A stretch of DNA of 64,000 nt from Guadua angustifolia (lineage: Eukaryota > Streptophyta > Magnoliopsida > Poales > Poaceae), in assembly GCA_036346375.1 (NCBI GenBank), contig CM070508.1:16052852-16116851 (forward strand), given 5' to 3'. The notes under the pieces were generated by a model, which worked only from the letters and a program-made list of their open reading frames with translations, did not search any database and was not told the DNA's origin. The position numbers and the translations under genes were made by a program. Positions 32,890-45,048 of the stretch are shown piece after piece (positions within the stretch are counted from its first letter, which is position 1; each line of letters begins with the position of its first letter).

Positions 32890-35260
32890 TTTGAGTTTTC
32901 TTATCGATAAGGTCATATGTGTGACATGAGAGAAAGCAATTTGAAGCTACTATATGCACTTGACAATAAATCTTGTAAAGGATCAGCAGATAATTCATAG
33001 TATGCAATTGTTAGAACAAAAGTCTATCTATTGACCAACTCGGATAAAAAACAAAAGCCCATTCCATATGACAAGTGAATTTAGCACTAGCAGATGTTTA
33101 CTTACACCAACAAGTTTGATTTCACAACATCAGCAGAGAATATGAGCATTAAAGTACTAATGCAAGAATAGCAACACAAGAAGGTCAAGTTAGTAGCGAC
33201 ATAACATGCAATATCTGTTGACCAACTAAATCGTACCAGCGATAACCCTAATCTCTAAATAGGTTTGGTCCTAATCCCATTCGAGGATATGTGGTTCGGG
33301 CAAGTTCTAAGCCGTTGTACAACCGGAGAAAATTTGGCTGACATCTCATTGTTCTCCGGATACGTCTCGACAACAGGTCAAGAGGGTGTGTATCAGGAGA
33401 ACACCGGAAACGCTACGAAATCAACTCTGAGTTGTACAACATAGCTCGAGAACTTGCGAACTATATCCTCAACTATCAAAAACGTGGACAATCGAGAGGC
33501 GCTCGCAAACATAAATATGCTATTCGGCATATTTATAAATAAACACTCTCGAGCGGGAGGCGTGGTTACATAACCTAAACTCTAACATATCTTTGAGATA
33601 AAAACAAAAGTAATATGTTGAAAGTAAACACATGTCTAAACAAAAGTAATATGCTAAAAGTTAATATTACGATGGCAAGAACTAAAAGAAAATAGCGGTG
33701 TGAGAAGATAGAACAAAGAGAAAAGTGATTATTAGAGTGCTCAAGTTGGCGGTGTGGAAAGAGCAGAACAAAGAGCTAAAGAACATAGTATGCAATTCAT
33801 AGTATAAATCAACTAACATAGAGCTCAAGTTGATTATTAGAGTGTTCTCGGATGTCGGGTTGCCTTAAGAGGCCCTCCTCGCCACAATAGGCGAAAGCAG
33901 ATAGATTTGTGACAACCTTTCCACAATTTCAATTCAATACTTGCGGGTTTTAAGTTAATCAAATGTCGATCAAACATGCACGATTAGAATCACTTCAACT
34001 ACTTTCTTGGATAGTGGCGAACACTTAAGCCCTCATGCAAGGTCCCCAAGTCAATATCTTGATTTACATGCGATATTAAGAGCAAGATTTTACTAATTAT
34101 TCCAATTAACAATATGAAGGAGATTACATAATTCAATGGAAGCATAATTGACATAATCATAGTAATGAAGCAATTCATATAGTGATGTCAATTGCTCTAA
34201 GAATCATGTCTACAAAACCAAAGTGGTGATTATTTTTGTGCTCTCGATTTTGGGTGAAATTGAAGATTAGATCTTCAATCCAATCACAAAAGCGGCAAGA
34301 TAATTAATTAGTAAGTTAGGCCTCAAACCCTTACCTTCCTAAGCATGCGAGAATGATGTATTTATAGAACAAGGTTTCTTGATTAATAGCTCTAAGATCA
34401 GATATTTAGATCAGCCTATTAGCGCCGACAATCGATTCAAGCATCAATGTTTAGATCGGTAGATGAATTAAAACTAGCGAACCGGAGAGCATATTCAGAT
34501 TAGTAACTCCTCGGTGGACTAACCAAACCAGCATATATTGTTGAGATCGGTGTTAGACTAACGAATATGCATATGATGTTCGAACCGATGTCAGATTGAC
34601 CGAACGGTGATAAATACTAAGTGGCGACTAGAAAATGTACTAATCTAATCGGAGATCTTAGACTAAGCGATAGAATAACCATACAGACAACAATTTGCAA
34701 TTATCAAATGGTGTCGATTACGATAAGCAGAATATATACACGGTAATCTTATAGCATGCAAGACTAACAGTTCAAGGCCTAACTTCATAAGATTAATCAT
34801 CATAATCATCAAGCGGCCCAATATCATCACGAGCGGCACCAAAACTCAGACCCACGGGCTTATTTTTAGACCTATCACATGAACATACATTTGTATATCT
34901 ATCTTGCTCTCCCCAACCAAAATCTTAGATCGGTTAAGAAATCACGAGCCGCCTAACTTGACCCATTCCAAAGCATAACACTTAGCGATGAATATTACGA
35001 TAAGCAATATAGCAATGAATATTACCGATAAGCATTTCACTATGAATGACAATTACACTAACCAAGTATATCACAATTATATATATATACGGTATCAAGT
35101 TTGTTGTCACAAATCATCTATTCGGTCCGGATATCCTCACAGAACACTTAAGCCCTCATGCAAGGTCCCCAAGTCAAACACATAGATGGCCTTTGCATTC
35201 ACTTAAAGAATAAAACATGAAGTATGAAATACTTACGGGACGATGTGAAACGAAATGCAA
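32890..35260 (-). other. Inferred leader intron of the second CACTA gene
   Basis: Non-coding AT-rich DNA between the ATG at 32889 and a donor-like GTAAGTAT on the minus strand near 35235. It contains a repeat shared with 40597-40955 (at 33236-33590), a block present twice (AAGCCCTCATGCAAGGTCCC at about 34029 and 35151), and stretches similar to 52250-52830. Confidence 0.45.
33236..33590. repeat. 355-bp direct repeat in the CACTA element, copy A
   Basis: Closely matches 40597-40955 in the same orientation (shared segments include CCTAATCCCATTCGAGGATA and CTCCGGATACGTCTCGACAA). It lies 350 bp upstream of the second transposon ORF start. Confidence 0.85.
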
Positions 35261-35560
35261 GCGGCTAGGATTAGAGGCGGGCGGGGTCGGCGTCGGCGTC
35301 GGCGTCGAAGGCACCACCTCGGCGCAGGCGAAGCGGCGTCGGCGTCGGCACGCGAGGAGTAAAGCGGCGTCGGCGTCGAGGCGGTGTGGGGGGTGGCGTG
35401 GGGCGTCCTCGGCGATGGCGGCAGGCGAGGCGTCCTCGGCGTCGGCGATAGGCGAGGCGTGAAAGCGAGGCGGCGAAGCGGCGGGCTTTCGAGCGGCTAG
35501 GGTTAAGCAGCGTCGGGACAGGCGGGGGAGGCGAGAAAGCGGGAAGCGGCTAGAGCGTAG
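35260..35560. repeat. GGCGTC-rich low-complexity tract
   Basis: Repeated GGCGTC and GGCGA units over about 250 bp, at the presumed first exon or promoter of the second CACTA gene. The open frame across it is low-complexity. Confidence 0.7.
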
Positions 35561-35599
35561 CGTGGAGAAAAGCTCTTGCGAATGGTTATGGTAGGGGTT

Positions 35600-36665
35600 T
35601 TAAAATTGCGTTAGTCATTAGTATCACTCTTTTAAGAAAACCGATCTTGATGCTTAATCATTAGTATCACTCTTTTCAGAAAACCGATACTGATGCTTTA
35701 TCATCACTTTTATAATAGAACCCGATGTAGTCATTAATATCACTTTTTAATAAAACCATCTTGATGTTTTATCATTAGTATCACTCTTTTAAGAAAACCG
35801 ATCTTGATGCTTAATCATTAGTATCACTCTTTTCAAACAAACCGATCTTGATGCTTTATCATCACTTTTCTAATAGAACCGGATGTTAGTCATTAGTATC
35901 ACTTTTTAATAAAACCGATCTTGATGTTTTATCATTAGTATCACTCTTTTAAGAAAACCGACATCTTGATGCTTAACCATTAGTATCACTTTTTAATAAA
36001 ACCGAAATCTTGATGCTTTATCATCACTTTTCTAATAGAACCCTGATGTTAGTCATTAGTATCACTTTTTTAATAAAACCGATACTGATGCTTTATCATT
36101 AGTATCACTCTTTTAAGAAAACCGATACTGATTCTTCATCATTAGTATCACTCTTTTAAGAAAACCGATACTGATGCTTCATCATTAGTATCACTCTTTT
36201 CAGAAAACCGATACTGATGCTTTATCATCACTTTTCTAATAGAACCCAGATGTTAGTCATTAGTATCACTTTTTAATAAAACCGATCTTGAAGTTTTATC
36301 ATTAGTATCACTCTTTTAAGAAAACCGTCTTGATGCTTAACCATTAGTATCACTTTTTAATAAAACGAAATCTTGATGCTTTATCATCACTTTTCTAATA
36401 GAACCCGATGTTAGTCATTAGTATCACTTTTTAATAAAACCGATCTTGATGCTTTATCATTAGTATCACTCTTTTAAGAAAACCGTCTTGATTCTTCATC
36501 ATTAGTATCACTCTTTTAAGAAAACCGACATCTTGATGCTTCATCATTAGTATCACTCTTTTAATAAAACCGATACTGATGCTTGATCATCACTTTTCTA
36601 ATAGAACACTGATGTTAGTCGTCAGTATCACTTTTTTTAATAAAACCGACACTGATGTAGTTTAT
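35600..36665. repeat. Internal CACTA array of about 24 subterminal-type repeats
   Basis: Units of about 40-45 bp in one orientation. The main type has CATTAGTATCACTCTTTTAA followed by GAAAACCGAT and TGATGCTT. A second, shorter type (CATCACTTTTCTAATAGAACC) recurs every three to five units. The ATCACTTTT...AACCGAT core equals that of the terminal arrays at 28600-28800 and 41370-41865. There are no unique spacers, so it is not a CRISPR array. Confidence 0.85.
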
Positions 36666-37183
36666 TGCACTATTCCTTTTCGGACATCGCAAGTTCTGAA
36701 TTTTCAGCATTTCATCAAAGAGAAAATGCCATAACTTTGTCATACATTGTTGAAATTATTAGAAATTTTGAAGAAACATATTTCAGGATACTGCAAAACT
36801 TTTCATAAAATAATTTTTGGAAAAAGCGACCTCATTCAAGAAATATGCCAAAATTCATTTCGTAGACATGATTTGTGCGTAAAGCGTAGAAAAGTCAAAA
36901 CTTTTTCAAATTAATCTGGAATTGTACGAAAATTTCCAGAAATTAACTTTCGACTATTTACAAGCTTTCCCAACAATAGTTTCATCAAATGGAATTTTCT
37001 TTCACAAATTATGGCACAAAGTGCAGGCATAAGAGAAATGGCATGCATTTCCATGAAGCCTCAAACGACAATTAATCACCTTGGATTTACAATACTATTT
37101 TACATACATTATAATAGTCCATTTATTTACAATATTGCCCTTCATGATGATCTACTCGCATGTAATTGGCTCCATGTGTGTCG
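36666..37183. other. CACTA spacer downstream of the transposase gene
   Basis: AT-rich, nothing recognised; probably the 3' untranslated region of the minus-strand transposase gene. Confidence 0.35.
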
Positions 37184-40100
37184 TCATCCCGCTAAGACAA
37201 GCCCCATCGCAAATGAAGGTATCTCATCGAATTGGTTATACTCTTCTTCATCTACAACATCTTCAACTCCTCGATCCGTCTCTTGCCATGAAGAACGGCG
37301 TGCAACCTTGGATTGGCGGATCGCGCGCGTAAAAGACTTGAGTTGCTTGCCGCAAGGACAAGCGGATCATCTTTGTGGCGAGTCTCTTGAGATCCACAAT
37401 AGTAAAGCCTCTCTTGTCGACCTTCACTCCATGTGGAAGTCGTACCCACTTACATCGGAACAATGGAACTTGGTATATTCCGTGTCGAGCTCCCAAATTT
37501 CTTGATCATCCCATAGTAGGAGTTCATTGCGGTTGGGGATCTTGTTTTTGAGTGATGATCATCGAGAAAGCATTTATACTCACACCCTTGTTTTGGGCCG
37601 ATACTCTTGGCATCTTGACTCTCGGTGTAAAAGGTGTAACCATTAATATCGTACCCTGCCATATACGTACATTAAATCTTGGTCCGTCGACCAACCATTT
37701 TACATTCTCGATAAAGAGACCTCGCTTTTCTTTGAACCATGTGAGGAATCGATCATTGTGTTCTTGTGCGATGGAAACTCATCCATTTGTGGATTCTCTT
37801 CCGTAATATCAACTTATCTTTGCTTTCGATGTATGGGCGAACCTGCGCTATTACGCAAGGCGTGAAATCGCCTTGCAATACATATCAAACCTCGGACTCA
37901 TTAGTTTGGACCGCGGTTCCTTTACCGCAAATCGCCCTCATGGCGAGATCTGAGAACACCGATTGCTTGTCTTTTACCGGGTAGTCCACATAAAACTCAA
38001 TAACCTCTTGGTCCCATAACCTTCAACAATACTACCCTCGAGCTTGACCGATTCCTCACGTATGACTTTAATATACCCATGTACCTCTCGAGCGGATACA
38101 TGTAGCGTAGGAAAGCGGGTCCACATATCTTAATCTCTCGACAAGGTGAACAACAAGGTGGACCATTCGTCAAAAACGGCGGTGGGAAATGCATCTCAAG
38201 GTGACCTGAGTCGCACCACCTCACTCTGTAAGTTGTCTAGTACATCGGGGTCAATAACTGCGAGGAGATCGCATTGAAGAAATAACACAACTTTGTGATT
38301 GCCAACTGACATCCTCTGGGAGAATATTTGGATTACTGGCCCAGGAGCATTTGGGTCATCAAGACATGGCGGTCATGGGACTTCATGCCCAACAACTTCA
38401 AATCATCCATAGACACAAGCTTCTTAATGTTGGCGGAGTAGCGGATGGAACTTTAATACTTTGGAGACATTTGCAGAGATCTTCTTTCTCCTTCTTGGGC
38501 GAGGTGTAGCATGCGGCGAGGGATGTCACGGGCCTTTTCCATCCTCCTCTATCCTTTGCAAGTCGGGCACGATTCCCATGTAGGCCATGTCGCGACGAGC
38601 ATTGACACCATCTTTGGTCTTCCTAGGTATGTTCAGCGAGGATGCCAACCAAGTTGTCGCAGACATTCTTCTCAACATGCATGACATCAATACAATGCTG
38701 GACATCTAACTCCTTCGATGCGGTAAGTCCCGAATATTGACCTCTTCTTCCAAATGGTCCTAGGGCGAACAGATTCTGACTCTTTCCGTCTTGAACATCG
38801 ATATCCTCTACGTGAATACACTTGGCTTCCACTCATAGGCTGCGGTGCGAGCAGGCTTCCCTCTTCCCATCAAATTTGTCATCCATCTTACGGTATCGAT
38901 GACTTGAGGTAGAAACCTCGGTGACCCATATACGATTTTCTTGGAATTGGCTGACCATAGACTCTCGGTCTCCTCTTCACAAATAGGACACGCTTTGGCT
39001 CCTTTAAATCTTGTAACACCGCCAAATTACCAAGGGCGGAAATCATTTATGGTGCAAAATACCATAGCAGTAGGGTGAAATGCTCTCTTTATCGCATCCC
39101 ACACGGCGACCCCTCATTCCACAATTTTACCAAATCCTCGATCAATGGTGCAAGGTACACATCAATATCATTTCATTTGTTTGGGTCCGAGATTAGTAAT
39201 GACATCATGATATACTTCCGCTTCATGCCTGACCAAGGAGGAGGTTGTAGATACCTATGAAGCGGCAGTCTTTGTGACGGCGCTCATGTTACCAAGCGGA
39301 TTCATTCCGTCGGTACTCAACCCAAATCTTATGTTCCTCATTTGGCACCAAACTCCTCATTTTCCAATCGATGTTTCTCCATTGAGCGAATCGGCGAGGT
39401 GTCTCGACTTGCCATCTTCCTTCGAGACTCGTAATGCCAGCGCAACAATTTTGCCTCTCTCGGATTTGCAAACAACCGCTCGAGACGGGGAATGATGGGC
39501 AAGTACCACAATACCTTGGCGGTGCACCTTTAGTGATGACCTCTTCACCGTCGTTGCCCGGCTCTTCGCTTCTTGTCGTTCGCTTCTCCTTTTGTTTGTC
39601 TGCAGGGGCACACATAAGCGGACAAGCGTCAGACTCTGATGTGCGTTACGGTACAAGATGCAATCATTCGGACATGCATGTATCCTTTCTATTTCCATTC
39701 CCATGGGACATAGTAGCTTCTTCGCTTCATAAATGCTTGTTGGCAACTCGTTTCCCTCAGAAGCAGATCCGATAGAAGAACTAGTAGTGCATTGAAACTT
39801 GTATCATCCAGCGGTGTTTTGCCTTGATTCGAACAATGCAAGGACCGAACCCAACTTTGGTGTATTCCACTTTGCAACTTTGTGAGCAGCGGTTTGGCAT
39901 AAATCTTCTATCAAGCTTTTAAACTTTTCAAACTCTCTTTCCGTGTAATTACCCTCCACATCCGCAACATTTGCTCCAAATTATCCTCCTCAAACATATC
40001 GATCGCAACTTCGTCATCCGGTTCCACCGTATCTTCGTTGCATATCGGAGTGGTACTACTGCCTCCCGTGATGGATCCAACATGTGTAATTCCTCACGAA

Positions 40101-40296
40101 GCCACGTCGAATCGGTGGTCCTCAATTTGAGATGAGTTGTTAAATCTCCTCAGTTGGTGCAATCAATGCAAGGACAATATATGAAGTTTACACCCTCCTC
40201 ACCATGTAGATCTACGCAATTTTTTGAACTCCTTAACACCCTCTGAAATTCAGCACTCACACGGCTTTTACGATACATCCATTCCTCACGGTCCAT
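37184..40296 (-). pseudogene. TnpD-type CACTA transposase, degenerate
   Basis: It starts at ATG 40296-40294 after an acceptor-like TTGCAG with MDREEWMYRKSRVSAEF (transposase-associated domain, including YCPCIDC). The catalytic Tnp2-type domain follows: EAKKLLCPMGMEIERIHACP (about 39720), DIDVYLAPLIEDLVKLW (about 39160), QHCIDVMHVEKNVCDNLVG (about 38690). Next come the regions usual for plant TnpD: CGPAFLRYMYPLERYMGILK (about 38120) and a C-terminal part with FRCKWVRLPHGVKVDK (about 37450) and RLHAVLHGKRR. The frame is lost at least ten times. Several breaks lie at places where CAG or CTG would be expected. The family binds the TIRs and cuts the element out. Confidence 0.85.
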
Positions 40297-40596
40297 CTGC
40301 AATTAAATTTCGCACAATAAATTAAGGAAAAAGCTGGGCGACAACTAGCTATAGCTATTTTAAATATTGAGACATCATTTCAATTAATATTACCTTTGCA
40401 AAATAGTGGACGGGTTCCAAGATATATAAATGTACTCACGATCGATACCTAGCTTCTTCCACTGGTTTAAAGCTTCCGCCAATTCCTTCATAAGAGACAT
40501 AAATTTTAACATCAACAACGATATCAAATAATCTAATTATATAGCTAGTGCATTAGCTTGCAAATCTTTCTACTACAACGAAACAAATCAAGGGTA

Positions 40597-40955
40597 CCAA
40601 CGATGACTCCTAATCTCTACATAGGTTAGGTCCTAATCCCATTCGAGGATATATGGTTGGGCAAGTTCTAAGCCGTTGTACAACTCGAGAGAAAATTTTG
40701 ACATCTCCCGCTATTCTCCGGATACGTCTCGACAACAGGTCAAGAGGGTGTGTATCCGGAGAACACCGAGAGACGCTACGAAATCTACTCTGAGTTGTAC
40801 AAACACTTCGAGAACTTGCTCGAACCATATATCAATAATCAAAAACGTGGACAATTCGAGCTCGCCTTATAAATATGCCCTTTCGTTCAGCATATTTATA
40901 AATAAGCACCCTCGAGCAGGAGGCGTGGGATTCGCCGCCTAAACTCTAATACTTG
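40597..40955. repeat. 355-bp direct repeat in the CACTA element, copy B
   Basis: Partner of 33236-33590, lying 300 bp upstream of the transposase start. Both copies precede a transposon gene at nearly the same distance. Confidence 0.85.
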
Positions 40956-41369
40956 ATTACCACATGATAGCAATAATAATTCCATATATATAAGCAGAGA
41001 TCGCACTACAAAAATTAAATATATATGCGCTTGTCAAATAAAGAGTGTGAAATCTGAAAGCACGTACACAATTCGATTGCAACCTAAACTTTATTGACGA
41101 CATATTGAAATTACGAGCAAAATTGAAGGGGTTGAAAGAATTGCTACTCACATTTTGAAGAAAACATAATAGAGAGCAAAAGAGGGAATCTCCTCAAGAT
41201 AGGGTTTCAATTTTGCCCTCTTAATACCCACCCATGAGGACTTCAAATTTTCTCACCCAACTATTGCTTCCAACCACACAATATGAGCTATTTTCTCGGG
41301 TGGCGGCGGAGAAATCTCCTCTGGAGCAAAAGCAGAGAAGAGTTCGGTCTGAGTGGTATATATAACCTA

Positions 41370-41865
41370 GCGAGGCACATCGAATCGGTTTTTTCAAAAG
41401 CGTCTTGATGTGCACGACCATCACTTTAGACATAAGCACGAGCACATCGAGAATCGGTTCTTTTCAACAAGTGATAGTGATGTGCCTTCGTTATCACTAT
41501 CGCTTCTATAAAAGAATGATAGTGATAACCATGTGCACATCGAATCGGTTTTCTACTAAAAGTGATCTTGATGTTCACGGTCATCGAATCGGTTCTTTTC
41601 ATAGAAGTGATAGTGATGATCACGTGCACATCACTATCACTTCTATGAAAAGAACCGATAGTGATGATCGTGCACATCACTATCACTTTTAGTAGAGAAC
41701 CGATTCGGATGTTCCGTGCTACATCACAATCACTTATAATCTCGAGGCAAATCATCTTGATTATTACTAACACCTCTCCGAAGTTACTTATCACAATCGT
41801 TTTTTTCGAAAAACTTAAGAACCGATACAGATACAGTGATAGTGATGTGTCGTTCTGTAGTAGTG
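41370..41865. repeat. Right subterminal repeats and TIR of the CACTA element
   Basis: Inverted and direct copies of CATCGAATCGGTT..AAGTGAT units, including GTGATAGTGATG/CATCACTATCAC pairs, ending in the TIR CTGTAGTAGTG. Open frames here are artefacts of the repeats. Confidence 0.8.
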
Positions 41866-41868
41866 AAT

Positions 41869-42228
41869 ATATTTGGTGAAAACCACGTTTGCCATGAAAA
41901 TCACATGTAAAAGTTTTGAAAAATTCTTAAAACATTACCATATGTAGTGGAGGTGAGCTTCTACAATCTTGCAAAATTTGAAGATAAAACTCAATTGAAT
42001 TTGAAAGATATAAAAAAGACAAATTCAACCTAAATAGTAATTTTTTACTGTTTAGCACTATTCATTTTGCTGTTTGTCTTTTTTATATCTTTCAAATGCT
42101 ATTGAGTTTCATCTTCAAATTCTGTAAGATTGTAGAAGCTCATATCCCCTATATATGGTATTTTTTTGAGAATTTTTAAAAACTTTTACGTGCGGTTTTC
42201 ACGGTAAAGATGGTTTTCACCAAATATG
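41869..42228. repeat. Fold-back element, copy 2
   Basis: Duplicate of 13538-13896, with the same arms and loop and few substitutions. It starts ATATTTGGTGAAAACC immediately right of the CACTA target duplication. Confidence 0.85.
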
Positions 42229-42230
42229 CT

Positions 42231-42254
42231 GCCACATATATATACATACATACA

Positions 42255-42286
<32 letters not shown>
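42231..42286. repeat. (CATA)n microsatellite
   Basis: About 11 CATA units follow a short TA run at the place where copy 1 has (CA)n(TA)n. Confidence 0.9.
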
Positions 42287-42504
42287 ATGTAACTTAAGCC
42301 CTCATGTAAAATGTCGCAGCGTGGTGATTCAATTCAGAAGTCTCATCATATATGGAGCTAACATGTTGACCTAAACTCCTTGACCATGATCAATATAAAG
42401 AAAAGAAAAGATCATCAAAACCAGTATCTAATCTTGCTTTACATATCTGAATTTGCAGCGATCACATCTGATACGTCGATGGAATAGTACCAACTTATCT
42501 TTCA

Positions 42505-45034
42505 ATGACAAGGACAAGGAACACATACTCTTTTAGCATTTCTTGTTGTTGCTGGGGAAAAAATATGTGCTCCCTTCGCATTAATTGACATTGCCTAGGT
42601 ATTCCCAGCCATGACGTACTCCATCTAGATGCATACTTCACCGAAAATGAGGTCCTTAACGTAATCTGCCAACTACCTACTGAGAAGGCCTCAGGATCAA
42701 ATGGTTTCACAAGAGTTTTCTATAGGCAATGCTGGGAAATCATCAAGGAGGACGTCATGGCCCTTTTCTGTGCCATCCAAAATTGCTCAGTACAAGCTTT
42801 CGCACCACTCAACAATGCTTCCATCACTTTGATTCCCAAGAAGGATGGCTCCAGTAAGGCCGTGGACTATCGACTTATCAGTCTCATCCACTCCGTAGCG
42901 AACTTGTTGGCCTTGCGCCTGTCCAACCATTTAGATTCACTCATCTCACCCTCGCAGAGTGCTTTCATCACAGGGCGAAGTATCTAGGAGAATTTTCTAT
43001 GTGTCCATAATCAGGCCAAAGCATATCACCGAACACACTCCCCTGTCCTCATGCTGAAGTTGAACATATAGAAAGCTTTTGACTCCGTATCTTGGGAGTA
43101 CCTCCTAGATCTTCTGCAAGTGTGTGGGTTTGGGCCCTGATGGTGAGAGTGGTTGTCCACCCTTTTTGCAACATCAACCTCATCCATCCTTCTCAATGAG
43201 GTTCCAGGTCCTCAAATCACGCACCGGAGTGGCCTACGGCAAGGCAACCCATTATCGCCTTATCTATTCATATTGGCCATAGACCTGCTTCACTACATCC
43301 TCAAAAAGGCAATGGCCGACGGTATCCTATCTCCCCTCAAAGGCTCTGCGAACTCCTCTCGACTGTCCATGTATGAAGACGATGTCGTAATCTTCTTAAA
43401 CCCGGTCAGGGAAGAGCTGCAAGCCATAATCGACATCCTACACCGCTTTGGATAGGCCTCTAGCCTTCAGGTCAACCTGCAAAAAAGCTCCATAGCTGCG
43501 ATCCAATGCCGCCATCTTGACCTCTAGACCATCCTGCAGCCGTTCCGAGGTACTATCTTCGAATTCCCCATGACATACCTGGGAATGCCCCTCATGCTTG
43601 GTTGGCTATGACGCGTCCACCTGCAGCCCGTTCAAGATAAAGTGCCCCGATGCCTTGCTGCTTGGCAGACAGCTCATCTCACAATGGGAGGTCACATGAT
43701 CTTGGTTAAATTAGTCCTCACATCGATTCCAATCTATCTATTGACTGCACTAAAGGTGTCGAAGAGATTTATTGCGAACATTGACAAGATACGAAGGAAA
43801 TTCCTATGGGCAGGCAACGCGGCTTTACATGGTCGGAATTGCAAGGTACGATGGACAACTACCTGTCGACTGCTCAAATATGGCGGCCTAGGTGTTCTGG
43901 AGTTGGAAAGTTTTGCACGATCACTCCAACTCCGATGGCTATGGATCAAGCATGCGGACCCTAATAGGCCATGGAACGGATTGCCAATGCCGTGCGACCG
44001 GACTGACTAGCAGCTCTTCATGGCTGCCAGGAAAGTCGCCATTGGAAACGGGCAAAGAGCCAGTTTCTGGAACTCCAGGTGGTTGCGCGATCATGCACCA
44101 TCTCAAATTGCGCCAAGCCTTTACAAACTCTCCAGGAGAAAAGCAAGATTAGTTGCTAACACCCTGCAGAGCAATAACTGGATGCGAGACATTCGCCACC
44201 ACCTAAACCCTCAGTTGCTAGCAGAATACGTCTGTCTTTGGTCCAAAGTGCAAATAGTACCGCTTAGCCTGGACATGGAGGATGGCTTCATACGGACGCA
44301 AACCTCTCATGGTGCCTACTCAGCTTCCTCGGTATATAACATCCAATTCAACGGGTGCACTCAGAAATCTTTCTCGACAATGATCTGGACCGTATGGGTG
44401 GCATTACACTTTAAGACCTTTCTTTGGCTAGCACTGCAGAATCGGTTATGGATAGCGCAGTGATTGCAACTTAGTAGATGGCCAAACCAATACTTCTGCC
44501 AAATGTGCAATCAAAACCTAGAAACAGTCTTCCACCATTTTGTTGACTGCCCTCAAGTTCGGCTTCTCTAGTCGTCCATCGCACAATGGGTCCGCATTCC
44601 GACACTCCATCCAGACCGATGGGAGCCGGTGACACACCTCGAGCAATGGAATCTACACTGCATTAACTGCCAACCAAGCCTCCGGAAAGGCATAAAAACA
44701 CTGATTATCCTGTCCCGCTGGGAATGGTGAAAAGAGCGAAACAATAGAGTCTTCCAAAAAAGTTGGGTGTCCCATGACCAAATCTTCCAGTCGATCATAG
44801 ATGAGGCTGCCAACTGGACCCTAGCCGGAGCTTTGCAGCTTAGGAGCCTTCTCTACCACCAGCCTTAAATTTTATGTGTGTGTTTTTCTTCGACTTTTCC
44901 CGCTAGGTCCGCTCCCTCTGCGGTCTTCATTCGGATGTACCCTTCTGTATCGTGTTTTCTTTCTTCTTCCAAACTTTATATTTGGCCTCTTCTTTTCTAA
45001 TCTATCTAATCACAGCTTTTGCTATTTAAAAAAA
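42505..45034 (+). mobile_element. 5'-truncated L1-type LINE, complete 3' end
   Basis: Plus-strand reverse transcriptase pieces: FTENEVLNVICQLP (about 42650), ASITLIPKKDGSSKAVDYRL (42820-42880), SPSQSAFITGRSI, and the active site reading YEDDVVIF near 43372 where YADD or FADD is usual. After the RT come the LINE C-terminal region with WNSRWLRDHAPS and a zinc-binding RT-associated segment (about 44280-44560, WVALHFKTFLWLALQNRLW). It ends in an A-run (45028-45036). The target duplication AACTTATCTTTCA lies at 42492-42504 and 45035-45047. Frames are broken, so it is inactive. Confidence 0.9.
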
Positions 45035-45048
45035 AACTTATCTTTCAG

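Larger units (their letters stand above)
28298..41865 (-). mobile_element. CACTA (En/Spm-type) DNA transposon, 13.6 kb
   Basis: The left end starts CACT (28298). The right end finishes CTGTAGTAGTG (41865), which is CACTACTACAG in reverse complement. Beyond the first bases the two ends share the GA.CG.CACATC context. The element is flanked by the 3-bp duplication AAT (28295-28297 and 41866-41868). The paralogous uninterrupted sequence near 13530-13540 shows the site before insertion. Inside are subterminal palindromic repeats at both ends, a TnpD-type transposase (minus), a second transposon ORF with Ulp1-like homology (minus) and an internal repeat array. The left TIR is diverged and both genes are broken, so it is probably non-autonomous now. 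Confidence 0.88.

Noticed and set aside
35217..35462. Open frame rich in Gly, Val, Arg and Ala
   Set aside because: Encoded by GGCGTC simple repeats; no domain.
35600..36665. CRISPR-like array of regularly spaced repeats
   Set aside because: Units are contiguous and similar along their whole length with no unique spacers, and the context is a plant CACTA transposon.
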